From Mycobacterium yunnanensis (GTDB lineage Bacteria > Actinomycetota > Actinomycetes > Mycobacteriales > Mycobacteriaceae), in contig NZ_JACKVK010000013.1 in assembly GCF_025823185.1 (NCBI RefSeq), positions 781,006-845,005 on the forward strand: 64,000 bases of DNA. The letters are read 5' to 3'. The position numbers were made by a program, and so were the translations under genes. This document shows positions 53,100 to 61,798 of this stretch, piece by piece (the stretch's first letter is position 1; every line of letters begins with the position of its first letter). The notes beneath the pieces are model-generated. The model did no database searches and was not told the DNA's origin. It saw nothing but the letters and a program-made list of their open reading frames with translations.

Positions 53100-53112
53100 C
53101 GACCATATAACT

Positions 53113-53790
53113 ATGGCCGATGAAATGCAGCTCTCCGAGGCGGCTACGCTGCTTGGTGTCACGCAGCGGCAAGCGCAGCGCCTGGCTGCCAGCGGCGAAC
53201 TTGGGCATGTGCGATATGTCGGCCGCACCGTGGTCGTCCCGTCAGCGGCCGTCCACAGGGCTAAGAACAACGGCACCACTAGCAAGGGCCGCCCCGCACT
53301 CCCGGCAACAGCATGGGTGGCACTGGCACTACTCTCCGGCCGACCGGCCGAAGGACCGAATGAGATGCGCATCGCCGATCGGATGGCCGCTATGACTCCG
53401 ATCGAAGTCGCGCGGTTCACTCGCCGCCGCGCAACGATCACGAGCCTGCGTTTAACCGTTCGCATGGCGCCCGACACCCTGGCCGCACACCTCCGCAACT
53501 CGGGCGTGAAGCCGACGGGCTTGATGTCCACACTGGCTGTCGATTGGGGCCTAGCTGGTGACGGCGCCTCGCAGATCGATGGCTACCTCTACGTCGGGCC
53601 GGACCGCATGCTGCGCGATCTGAAGCTGCGCGAGGATCCCGGCGGTCGGATCACACTGCGACTGCTCGATCTCCCGGTAGACCCGCTGCCCGAGGCGACG
53701 GTCGCGCTCGACCTCATGGAGTCGATGGACTCTCGGGCGCGCGGTGTGGGCAGGGATCGACTGGCCGAGATGATCGGTCGACTGAGTTGA
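53113..53790 (+). CDS. AbiEi-like antitoxin/transcriptional repressor
   Basis: 225 residues from ATG 53113. The N-terminus is a helix-turn-helix (MQLSEAATLLGVTQRQAQRLAASGELGHVRYVGRTVVVPSAAVHRAK, about 4-50), then an alpha/beta region (RFTRRRATITSLRLTVRMAPDTLAAHLRNSG; GGRITLRLLDLPVDPLPEATVALDLMES). Identification as the antitoxin of a type IV AbiE system rests on this layout and on coupling (TTGA overlap) to a nucleotidyltransferase toxin gene. It would repress the operon and neutralise the toxin. The N-terminus resembles MerR/excisionase-type HTH rather than the classical AbiEi winged helix, so the family assignment is moderate. Confidence 0.68.
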   Translation: MADEMQLSEAATLLGVTQRQAQRLAASGELGHVRYVGRTVVVPSAAVHRAKNNGTTSKGRPALPATAWVALALLSGRPAEGPNEMRIADRMAAMTPIEVARFTRRRATITSLRLTVRMAPDTLAAHLRNSGVKPTGLMSTLAVDWGLAGDGASQIDGYLYVGPDRMLRDLKLREDPGGRITLRLLDLPVDPLPEATVALDLMESMDSRARGVGRDRLAEMIGRLS

Positions 53791-54554
53791 CCGAGCGCGA
53801 GCACTGGGAGGTCGACGCCCCACCAGGCGGCTGGGCCCACCCGTGGCCGCTCGCCGTCGAAGTAGTCCATGCGTTGCCCGAGTTCAGCTGGACGCTAGTC
53901 GGCGGACTGATGGTGCAGGTGCATGCCGCGCGCATCGGCGTGCGGCATCGGCCGACCGAGGACATCGACATCGTGTTGCACATCGAGACGGACGCGATCA
54001 GCTTCGCAGGGGCCAGCGAACGACTCGAAAGCATCGGCTTCGTGCTGCGCCGGCCGAACAAGCCGACCGGATTCATCTACTGCTTCGAGCGCGGTTCCGA
54101 CGTGGTCGACGTGATGGTCGGAGATCACCTGCAGCATCCTCCGAAGGCGTTAGGGCATGAAGTGTTTCGGGTGCCCGGCAGTACTGGTGCACTTCAGCGC
54201 ACGGTCAACGTGACCGTCCACATTGATTCGCAAACCGTGCGTTTCAGCCTCCCCTCGGTGATTGCGGCTCTCGGGTTGAAGGGCGCGGCCTACATGGCCG
54301 ACAGTCGGGACACGGAGCGTCATCTGCATGACGCCGCGGTCCTCGCCTGCTGCATCGACGATCCAGAAGCTGTCGCCGATCAGGTGCAGGGCAGCGATCG
54401 GGGCCGCATTCAGAGGCTCTGGCACGAGCTGAAACCGCAGCAACATCCGGCATGGCTGCTGATTGAGGACACCGAGCAACGCGAATACGGATACCACGCA
54501 CTTTCGGACCTGGTCGAGCTGCTGCTCGGTTCCGGCCAGCTGCCGCGGTCATGA
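53787..54554 (+). CDS. Nucleotidyltransferase AbiEii-type toxin
   Basis: 255 residues, TTG start overlapping the previous stop (TTGA). Minimal nucleotidyltransferase fold: FSWTLVGGLMVQVHAARIGVRHRPTEDIDIVL (about 33-64) gives the GG...T-x-D-x-D motif, with a third carboxylate in SDVVDVMVGDHL (about 104-110), and a C-terminal Lys-containing helical domain (LGLKGAAYMADSRDTERHLHDAAVLACC). AbiEii toxins transfer nucleotides, some onto tRNA, halting growth during phage infection. Catalytic residues look intact, so the pair may be active, beside the damaged Wadjet operon. Confidence 0.72.
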   Translation: MTEREHWEVDAPPGGWAHPWPLAVEVVHALPEFSWTLVGGLMVQVHAARIGVRHRPTEDIDIVLHIETDAISFAGASERLESIGFVLRRPNKPTGFIYCFERGSDVVDVMVGDHLQHPPKALGHEVFRVPGSTGALQRTVNVTVHIDSQTVRFSLPSVIAALGLKGAAYMADSRDTERHLHDAAVLACCIDDPEAVADQVQGSDRGRIQRLWHELKPQQHPAWLLIEDTEQREYGYHALSDLVELLLGSGQLPRS

Positions 54555-54808
54555 TGCATGCGAAGCGCAGCGCTCCGATCGCGCCGATGCGCGCCAAAGG
54601 GCCTCAGACGATGTGTCCGCGTGCCCATCAGTGTCTCTGTTTTCGAGCACACCGCGATACCAAAAAACTCATTCAGCGCAACGCAGGACGAAGGAGTCGG
54701 TGACGTTGAGCAGCGCTGACGAACACCGTCATCGACCAAATAGCGGCCCGCTCACTATTCCCCCACGCACGCGGGTCGGAGATGGCGTCGACTCACTCTG
54801 AATTTGAT
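54555..54808. other. Convergent intergenic region
   Basis: 254 bases between the stop of the AbiEii-like gene and the end of jetD. No supported gene, no strong hairpin terminator; a run of six A residues occurs near 54662-54667. Composition is lower in G+C than the core chromosome. Confidence 0.4.
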
Positions 54809-55953
54809 TCAATGCAGTCGTCGTTCGACCCAGCGCCAATCGATTCGTTCTTGTTCAAGGCGCACACGTTCACCCAGCCCGTCTTCGACGAGTTCGGCGT
54901 AGAGGTCATGTTCGGCAGGCGTCAGACGGGTCAGAATCGACCTGGCGGGACGGTCCTCGCTACCCCAGCGGTCTCGATGGGCTAGCAGTGTCTCTCTGTC
55001 CATCAAGACCGAGCGCGCCCGTGGCAGCCACACCCTCAGTCGGTCCAGGATGGCGAATCCGTGTGTGTCGATGTCTCCCCAATATTGAACGTCGGCGTCG
55101 TCCAGCCACCGCAGCCGTCCGACCTTGTCGACTTCGAAGCCCTTTCCCCAGATCACGACGCCACGCTCCGGGATGTCGACGCTCAGATAGCTGATTTCAT
55201 TTTCGACAATCACCGCCGCATGCGGCTCGATAGCGAGCCGCATGCGGGTTCCTCGGGGCGTGCCGCCAGTTCGGAAAGGCAGTCCGGCAGCCCAAGTGAC
55301 GGCGCGGGCCTCAAGCGGACCAAACCGGGCTTGACCCTAAGGCCCAGGCCCGCAAGGAATCCCGACGATGTCGCCGGAACCTCCAACATCTCCGCCAGAA
55401 CTGACCGGTGCCGTTCCGCGAACTTGGTGTCGACGCCGGGCGCACTGATCTCGCGCAGGTACCGCCCTGAATGCCGATAAGCATCGAGCCATTCGAAGGC
55501 GGCAATCAACCGCGGCATCTCGGCAGCCAATTCCAGCGCGCGAAGAGGATGATCGATGACCCACCGTTGAACCTTGGGATTCTGCTGGACAAGTAGCAAT
55601 TGGTCGTCGTACTGACGAACCGCGGCGGTCACACCGAGCAGTTCCCACGCCTGCTCACGCGATGACACCACGGCACGGACGGGCAGTTGATTGCGACCAA
55701 TCTGCCTGCCTCCAATGGACTGCCAGTGCAGGCCGTACCGACGATCGCCGACCCGGCCGGCGTCCAGAGCAGCAATCCAGTCTCTGGCGGCTCCAAGATC
55801 GTCGCCGACCTCCGACGGTTTGGGGCCGCGAATGGAGACCTCGATCGGATCGAACGCCTCACCATTGGCATACCCACTCAGTAGCGAACCGTCGTCCCAT
55901 CGACGCCTGACTGTGGCCGCAATGTCAGCAGGCATGGTCCAGCCGACGGTCAC
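54809..55953 (-). pseudogene. jetD: Wadjet JetD (nuclease subunit), frameshifted
   Basis: JetD is the Toprim-containing nuclease of the Wadjet anti-plasmid complex. The first frame (55953 to about 55245) gives the DUF3322 N-terminal region (VRRRWDDGSLL...FDPIEVSIRGPKPSEVGDDLGAARDWIAALD; FEWLDAYRHSGRYLREISAPGVDTKF); the second (about 55243 to 54809) gives the DUF2220/Toprim end (AVIVENEISYLSVD, VIWGKGFEV, YWGDIDTHGFAILDRLR). Together they equal one JetD of about 380 residues. The two frames differ by one missing base (or two extra) inside a perfect inverted repeat at 55216-55247. The DxD of the Toprim (GDIDTHG) is intact, so only the frame is broken. jetC overlaps its start by 4 bases. Confidence 0.82.
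55216..55247. repeat. Perfect 14-bp inverted repeat at the jetD frame break
   Basis: CCGCATGCGGCTCG (55216-55229), four-base loop ATAG, and CGAGCCGCATGCGG (55234-55247). The reading frame of jetD changes within this element. Such a hairpin may be a template-switch scar or a slippage hotspot. Confidence 0.85.
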
Positions 55954-58900
55954 GGTCGTCGTCCGTCACGACGTGTGCGGTATTCCTCGATGGTCATAGT
56001 CCGGAGCCGGGAGGAAGTCCCGGTGGGATTGTCGACGAATCCGATGGCCTTCACGTAGGGCTCGATGACGTGAACCTTTTGCAACGGCGTGACGATGAGG
56101 AGTTGCAGCCCCAGCGTCGCGAACAGCTTCAGTGCGTACCGCGTTGAGACGTCCGAGCCGCGCCCGAAGGCCTCGTCGATGACCGCGAACTGAAAATCTC
56201 GAGACTGCTCAGCACCCCACTCAAGCCCGAATTGGTAGGCGAGCGATGCTGCCAGGATCGTGTAGGCGAGCTTCTCCTTCTGGCCGCCGGACTTGCCGTC
56301 GGAATCACTGTAGTGCTCCCACTCTTCATCGGAGTCGGTGTCACGCTCGGATGCGGAAAAGACGAACCAATTACGCACATCGGTAACGCGCCGAGTCCAC
56401 GACTTGTCCGATTCGGCGTAACCGTCGCGACCACGGAAACGTTCAATGATTCGCTTGACGTCTAAGAAGCGCTCCTCGGAATACTGATCGCCCTCGACAG
56501 CGAGAGTGTCGTTCGTCAGACTTCTGAGGTCCGAACGGAACTGTGCAACATCCTGATTCGTGGTCGGCTCCTTCTCCAACCTGATGTAGCGCCCTGGGTT
56601 GTAAGGCACCGCTCCCAGCGCGTCATTGATGCGGTCGACGCGCTCGTCGATGGCTGCGGCCTGTCGATTGAGCCAGTTGTTGAGCCCGGCGAGTTCTTGG
56701 ATGGCGTTCTTGTTCAGCTGTTCTTTGAACTCGCTTTCAAACCGGGGGAGATCGTCTGTTGCGACGCGGTCGCGGAACGCTCGGAAGTCGTGGCGAGCGT
56801 CGACGTTGGCGTCCATGTCCGCGCGAAGCTCAGGCCAACGATTCAGAACGGCGACCATGAACTGACCCAGGTTCAATGCATAGCCGCTGAGCTCCCTGGT
56901 CACCTTCTCGATCCGGCCATGCAAAGTGTTGGAAAGCGTTGTCTCCGCCTCCGAACAGTCCGCTGCCCGCGACGGGCGATTGTTGCCAAGCCGTTCGTTC
57001 AGCGCCGGGTATGTCGCGCGTGCGGCGACCAACTCTGAAGTCGGCCTTGCAGCCACGATCTGATCGTCCCGATCCTTGGCCCGCCGTGCGTGCTCTGCAG
57101 CCTTCGCCGTGGTCGCTAGTCGACCGGTGAGCTTCCTGATCATCTCGGACACGGCGACGGCGCGGAGCGCATGTTGTTCGAGCGCGCGGCTTATCTCCGC
57201 AAGTCGTGACGAACCCGACTGCAGGCGAGCACCTTCGGCGTCGTAGTCGTTCGCCCGCGACTCCGCCTCATCGACGTCGATCTCGGACCAAGCTCGGAAG
57301 CCCTCGATGCGGAGGAACGCATCGAGCTTCGACTGAAGCACATCCCTTTGCGCGGTGAGCTTCGCTACTTCGCCTAGGGCCACTTGACGCTGAGCCTCAA
57401 GCTCGGTGAGTTCGACACACAGCGCAGCGATCTTTCGTTCGTTGGCCCAGCCGAGGACCCAGCGTCGAGGGTCGTCGATGCGGTGCCGGTCGTCCTTCTC
57501 ATGGTGCTCGCCGGAGCGAACCTGTCCTTCCCGGGTCACGGCGCGCCGTTGCATCCGGAACTCCTCGAGGTCCCCCACACATCGGTGATCGGCTCGCTTC
57601 ACGAGCTCATCGACTAGGTAGTCGCGAAAAGATCCGTCCTTGACTTCGATGCAATCGGCAAGCAGCAGCCCGTCATGCCGGGCGGGTTGAAGGCGGACCC
57701 GCTGCCGAGCAACGCGTTCGTAGACCAGCTTGGCGCCACGGCCGCGGTAGCTCAGTCGACGGCCGTTGGCCCAGCGGGCAACTGCGTCATAGTGCTGCTG
57801 GGGCACTAGAAGAGAAAGCGCGAACCCGCGAAGTACGCGTTCGGCGGCTCCACGCCAGTCGGCGTGCGCTTCGAACACGTCGAGCAGTTCACCTGCGTAG
57901 GGCAGATCTTCGGGTGTCAACCCCACGTCTGCACACAGTTCCGCACGCAACTCGACCTGATCGGGCGGCAGATTACTGGTGCGCTGCTCGAGGCTCGAGA
58001 CTTCCTCGGCTACAGCTTTGGCCTTCCGTTCGAGCTCTTTGTCGCGCCCAAGCGCGTCCGCAGTTGCTGTATCGAGCGTGCGCTTCTCGGTCGTGAGTAG
58101 TGGCCGCCTGGCTGATGTGAGCGCGGACAACGCTCCAAAGTCCTCCCGGCGAACAACCGGTTGCAATCCAGCGTCGCTCACGGCAGCACCGAACAACACC
58201 CTCGCTCGGGCTCGCTGCTGGGCCTGTTCGCGAGCGTCCCTGGCAAGTCGCTCCAGTTCACCAATGCGATCCCCGCCCGCCTTGGCCCGCTCCTCGATTA
58301 GTGCCTCGCGTTGGTGTGTGAGCTGTTGTTGTTCTGTTTCGGCGGTGTCCTGCTCGTTCCACAGGGCCGCGCCCTCTGCTTCGAGCGCGGTGAGCTCTTC
58401 AAAAAGTAGACCGGAGCGAAGCTCGGCGATAAACAATTGCACGGCTGATCGCTCACGTTCGAGTGACTCGCGCTCTGAAAGTGCGTCGTCGTACTTCACC
58501 GCGGTCTGTACGACGGGTTCAAGAGCCTCTAGTTGCTCCCTCGCTCGCTTGACGGCGTCGTGCGCCTTGGTCAAATCATCGAAGTGGGAGATCATTTCGC
58601 GTACACGATCAGTTGAGTCAGTCGGTTCGAGCATGTGGTCACGGACGAAGTCATTGAGGTTGCCCACCGACTTCATCGAGACTGTCTGGTGGAACAACTC
58701 GAGCGCCTGTTCGGAGCGGATTCCGAGCAATCGGCGTAGTGAGGTTGCGTACTTAGGGAACTCGTCGAAAATTTCAGCGCCCCCGGATCGCAGCCTCTTA
58801 CGCAGGTCCCGCAGCTCCGAGCCGAAGTCAGCGAAGTCGGTCGCGATCGACAGCTCCTTCGTCGAGGTGACGAAGAATCGGTAGGGCTGGCCGGTACTGT

Positions 58901-59333
58901 CGCGCTGCTGGAAAACTTGTGCCAGGGTGACGGTTTCGTCGTAGGCATGATTGGCGAAGACGCCGAGGATTACCGAGTAGGTCCCCTTCTTTTCACGAAG
59001 TCCTTTCGCGCGGGAGCGGCCGGTGGCCTCGACGCGCTCGGACTTGTAGTGCCCTTCGACATACGAGCGGAGAGTACGTTCCTTGGATTCCGCCCCGGCA
59101 GCCTTGTTGTAAGCCGCCTTGTGGGACGGCACCAACAAGGTCGTGAGTGCGTCGACGAGCGTCGACTTGCCAGAACCGATGTCGCCGGTGAGCAGGGCGG
59201 TGTCCGCTCCAGGAGTGAATCGCCAGACATTGGTGTCGAACGTGCCCCAGTTCAGGACTTCTGCGTGTTGGAGTCGGTAACCGGCCCTTGAGCCAACTGT
59301 TGGTTCGACTGCAGGTTCGGTGCTGCTACACAT
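55950..59333 (-). CDS. jetC: Wadjet JetC (SMC/MukB-like ATPase)
   Basis: 1127 residues from ATG 59333, which overlaps jetB by 8 bases (an earlier in-frame start would overlap much more). SMC-like motor of the Wadjet condensin: Walker A GDIGSGKST (50-58), long coiled coils (about 240-480 and 640-900) with a hinge-like region between (about 480-640, LPYAGELLDVFEAHADWRGAAERVL), and the C-terminal signature SGGQKEKLAYTILAASLAYQFG and Walker B FAVIDEAFGRGSD. The complex extrudes circular DNA loops and JetD cleaves small circles. It is the homologue of M. smegmatis EptC. No break is seen in this gene. Confidence 0.92.
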   Translation of the reverse strand: MCSSTEPAVEPTVGSRAGYRLQHAEVLNWGTFDTNVWRFTPGADTALLTGDIGSGKSTLVDALTTLLVPSHKAAYNKAAGAESKERTLRSYVEGHYKSERVEATGRSRAKGLREKKGTYSVILGVFANHAYDETVTLAQVFQQRDSTGQPYRFFVTSTKELSIATDFADFGSELRDLRKRLRSGGAEIFDEFPKYATSLRRLLGIRSEQALELFHQTVSMKSVGNLNDFVRDHMLEPTDSTDRVREMISHFDDLTKAHDAVKRAREQLEALEPVVQTAVKYDDALSERESLERERSAVQLFIAELRSGLLFEELTALEAEGAALWNEQDTAETEQQQLTHQREALIEERAKAGGDRIGELERLARDAREQAQQRARARVLFGAAVSDAGLQPVVRREDFGALSALTSARRPLLTTEKRTLDTATADALGRDKELERKAKAVAEEVSSLEQRTSNLPPDQVELRAELCADVGLTPEDLPYAGELLDVFEAHADWRGAAERVLRGFALSLLVPQQHYDAVARWANGRRLSYRGRGAKLVYERVARQRVRLQPARHDGLLLADCIEVKDGSFRDYLVDELVKRADHRCVGDLEEFRMQRRAVTREGQVRSGEHHEKDDRHRIDDPRRWVLGWANERKIAALCVELTELEAQRQVALGEVAKLTAQRDVLQSKLDAFLRIEGFRAWSEIDVDEAESRANDYDAEGARLQSGSSRLAEISRALEQHALRAVAVSEMIRKLTGRLATTAKAAEHARRAKDRDDQIVAARPTSELVAARATYPALNERLGNNRPSRAADCSEAETTLSNTLHGRIEKVTRELSGYALNLGQFMVAVLNRWPELRADMDANVDARHDFRAFRDRVATDDLPRFESEFKEQLNKNAIQELAGLNNWLNRQAAAIDERVDRINDALGAVPYNPGRYIRLEKEPTTNQDVAQFRSDLRSLTNDTLAVEGDQYSEERFLDVKRIIERFRGRDGYAESDKSWTRRVTDVRNWFVFSASERDTDSDEEWEHYSDSDGKSGGQKEKLAYTILAASLAYQFGLEWGAEQSRDFQFAVIDEAFGRGSDVSTRYALKLFATLGLQLLIVTPLQKVHVIEPYVKAIGFVDNPTGTSSRLRTMTIEEYRTRRDGRRP

Positions 59334-59904
59334 CGGTGGCGACTGTTCTGGCGTAGTCCTGAAGCTTGTCCGCGAAGTTCGAAAGCGTCTGGGCGTCAAC
59401 GTATGCCTTGAGTATTCGCCTTACCTCCCAGTGGTCTCGCTGGCCATGTAGCTGCCGTAAGAAGCCCAGTTCGGCGGTCTTCTTGATGGTGGCTTCAGCT
59501 TGATCCGCAACCCGCGCGTCGTTGGTGGACTCTGCTTGGAAGAGTCTGAGCATCTCAACGATCTGGTCGGTGGTGAGTATGAGTCGGCCTTCACTGGTAG
59601 TGGTTTCGAACTCGACGAGCCGCTTACGCAACAACACAAGTAGCAGGCTGACGTTGTACGTCAATGCCCGCCGGCGCACGAGCCGCGGAAGCGCTTCGTC
59701 TCCATCCTGCTCTGGCCGGGACCGCAGATACGCGTAGCCCTCCGTGTCATCAACCACCACGTCGATGCCGATAGCAGCGAAATGGTCACGGACGCCGGCA
59801 CCGTGGCGATCCAGCGTGAGAAAGGTGTCCTCGTCAGCTTCGCGGTAGATGACGCCCTGCATCAGACGGATGATGGCGCTGGCGACTGAGTGTTCATTGC
59901 TCAT
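59326..59904 (-). CDS. jetB: Wadjet JetB (MukE/KleE-like, DUF4194)
   Basis: 192 residues. DUF4194 kleisin-associated subunit: ASAIIRLMQGVIYREADEDTFLTLDRHGAGVRDHFAAIGIDVVVDDTEGYAYLRS (about 8-62), LVRRRALTYNVSLLLVLLRKRLVEFE, and ELGFLRQLHGQRDHWEVRRILKAYVDAQTL. It bridges the kleisin JetA and the ATPase JetC. ATGA overlap with jetA upstream and an 8-base overlap with jetC downstream show one polycistronic operon. Confidence 0.9.
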   Translation of the reverse strand: MSNEHSVASAIIRLMQGVIYREADEDTFLTLDRHGAGVRDHFAAIGIDVVVDDTEGYAYLRSRPEQDGDEALPRLVRRRALTYNVSLLLVLLRKRLVEFETTTSEGRLILTTDQIVEMLRLFQAESTNDARVADQAEATIKKTAELGFLRQLHGQRDHWEVRRILKAYVDAQTLSNFADKLQDYARTVATDV

Positions 59905-61344
59905 CGGCGCCGCACCGTTACCTTCGGCAACCGCGCCCGTTTGGTGTTGCCAGGGTCAAGCGAGTCTGAAAACTCCAGCAACGTCTCGTCGCTGTCATCC
60001 ATGTCGACCGTCACGTCGTCGTCGTTGAGTGCGAGATAGCCAACTATCTCAGCCGCACCCTGTTCGATCGGGTGCAGCGCCACCACATCGGACAGCAAGG
60101 CCGACGCTTGTTCGGGCAGGACACTCCTGACGATCTCTGCCAGGCGCGCCTGGTCGACGAATGTCTGTGCGAAGAGGAGGTCGGGGTCGACTTCCTCGGT
60201 CTCGACGGGAACCCGGCTTTCGACCGCGACCGCCGCTGGCGACTGGTAGAGCGGACGCTCGAAGGGCAGCGCGATCTCGACGCCGGGCTGATCGACTTCC
60301 AACCCAAATCCTGGCGGCTCATTGCGAAGTGTCAGTGCCGCAGCCTCAACCACCCGGACGAGGTCCAGAACGCGACGATTCTCCAGCCACACCTGGTCAT
60401 CGAGGAAGTGGCGGAGCTGTTCGGATATCAGCCGGACGGTGCGCTGTGCTCGGTCTGCAGCCTCAGACCAGTCATGGTGGATTCCACGAATCCGCTGGTC
60501 CGCTTCGATGGCATTGTGCGATGAAACCTTCGCGAGCAAGCCGGCAAGTTCAACTTGGCGTGAGTCCGAGAGGAGGAAATCGTAAGAACGACTGGAAGCT
60601 GCGCCCTTGGTCCGAGCCAGCGATCTCGGACCGGCTACCGACCAACTCGGCAAGGAGTTCGCCTTTCGACCCGTCCCACGCGGCGATCTTCTCCCGCGCG
60701 GCTCGGTCCAGGAGTCGAAAGTTTTCTTCAACCTCGCGAAAGTCCGATAGAAGTTCTCTCGCTGTGGTTGACAGCTGTTGATAGCGGTCGCGCACCCCAG
60801 TCGCGTCCATCACGGTGACTATTCCCGCCTCGACGGCCGCGATCTCGGCGTCGAGTTCGTCTCGACGGCGGTGCAATTCGGCTAGCCGGATATCCGGCTC
60901 GGTCTCGGTTCCGTGCACAATCTGTCGAAGCAATTCGACGACCGTGTGCAGTCTGGATTCGGTGCCCACAAAGGATCTGCCTTTGAGGGAGATAATCCAT
61001 GCGTACGCCTTCTCGAACGCTGGAGTGACCTCGTAGTGCACTTCATCGTCGCCAGGTGGGTAGAACCGTCGTAAGTACCCACTTTCGGTGGCTGCCCAGT
61101 GATCTACATAGGTTTGCGCGTCCCTGGGGAACCGTTCCTGCCCGTCCTCCGTGACGATCTCGACGTTCAATGCGTGCAGATGATCATCCAGTGCGGCTAC
61201 GACCTCGCTCGCTGCGCGAGCTCCTCGATTGGCTTCGACGAAGAACTCACCAAGGAAGGACAGGATCAGCGCGGAATTGCTGGCACGCAGCAATCGCCAA
61301 GCCGGGTGCCTTTCCCGCAATGCCTCGATCCCCCCGTACTCCAC
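59901..61344 (-). pseudogene. jetA: Wadjet JetA (kleisin-like, DUF3375), frameshifted
   Basis: JetA is the kleisin (DUF3375) subunit. The start is taken as GTG 61344 (YGGIEALRERHPAWRLLRASNSALILSFLGEFF follows, the family N-terminus). The first frame runs to about 60586 and the second from about 60584 to 59901 (YDFLLSDSRQVELAGLLAKV...DDSDETLLEFSD). Joining SFQSF to YDFLLSDSR restores the family consensus if one T is removed at 60584/60585 (GTTC-T-TAC on the coding strand). Thus a single inserted base splits an otherwise complete gene of about 480 codons. Without the C-terminal part the complex could not assemble. A sequencing error cannot be ruled out. Confidence 0.82.
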
Positions 61345-61350
61345 TAGGAG

Positions 61351-61356
61351 AGGGTA
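61351..61356 (-). promoter_or_regulatory. -10 box placing a leaderless start at jetA
   Basis: TACCCT (minus strand 61356-61351) fits TANNNT and ends 6 bases before the GTG at 61344, as expected for a leaderless mycobacterial message. No ribosome-binding site precedes the GTG, which agrees. Confidence 0.4.
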
Positions 61357-61651
61357 AGGAATCCCACCGACGGATTGGTCCCGCTTCGGAGTATCACGAA
61401 CGCAGCGACGGGTAATCTCCGATATCACCGCCCTCTGTCGACAGCTATTACGACGTCACCAGCGCCGATCCAAGATTGCTGTGCCTCTAACACCCAGGAG
61501 TGTCGGCACCTCGCTTGGCACGAACTGGCGCGGTCGACAAAGCTCGCGGCGCAACACCTTGTTGGGAGCGCTACGGCGATAGCAATACCGCTGCGGGCGG
61601 CGTCGCTCGTCATGGTCCAAGTAGCCCCGGAGCCCAGATCGGCTCGACCTC

Positions 61652-61678
61652 ATGTCATAAATGACATCGGGATGACAT
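61652..61678. promoter_or_regulatory. ATGTCAT/ATGACAT operator-like repeat
   Basis: ATGTCAT-AA-ATGACAT (61652-61667) is a perfect inverted repeat of 7-bp arms, followed 4 bases later by a third half-site ATGACAT (61672-61678). Three half-sites in one intergenic region suggest a dimeric repressor site for the Wadjet or the alkA side; the regulator is unknown. Confidence 0.5.
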
Positions 61679-61768
61679 GCCATTTGAAAATGTGCCACCG
61701 CCGCTGAGAACCTACCTGACGTGATCGCGGTGTGGGCCCTCGACTTACGTGTCGGATTTCCGCCAGTG

Positions 61769-61791
61769 CTGTCGGTACCGACGTGTAAGTG
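61769..61791 (+). promoter_or_regulatory. PafBC-type (RecA-independent) DNA-damage promoter
   Basis: CTGTCGGTA (61769-61777), 8 bases, TAAGTG (61786-61791) resembles the mycobacterial RecA-NDp consensus TTGTCRGTG-N8-TANNNT used by the PafBC activator. The -10 ends 7 bases before the alkA ATG, giving a leaderless start. The same stretch includes the palindrome GTCGGTACCGAC (61771-61782), a possible site for the Ada domain itself. Confidence 0.5.
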
Positions 61792-61798
61792 TCTAGGT

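Larger units (their letters stand above)
52804..53112. other. Non-coding boundary region of the defence island
   Basis: 309 bases without a supported gene. The left part holds related inverted and direct repeats (52813-52909, listed separately); the middle is featureless; the right end carries the palindrome in front of the AbiE-type operon. Base composition falls here from the G+C-rich flank to the more A+T-rich island. Confidence 0.6.
61345..61798. other. Divergent intergenic region between Wadjet and alkA
   Basis: 454 bases with no supported gene (in-frame sequence upstream of both starts is not protein-like). It contains a leaderless-type -10 for jetA at 61351-61356, a three-half-site repeat at 61652-61678, and the damage-type promoter of alkA at 61769-61791. 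This is the right junction of the accessory block with conserved sequence. Confidence 0.6.

Noticed and set aside
54809..61344. Programmed frameshifting in jetA and jetD
   Set aside because: No slippery heptamer is visible at the jetA break and the two breaks have different signs, so decay is the simpler reading; the jetD hairpin is kept as a separate observation.
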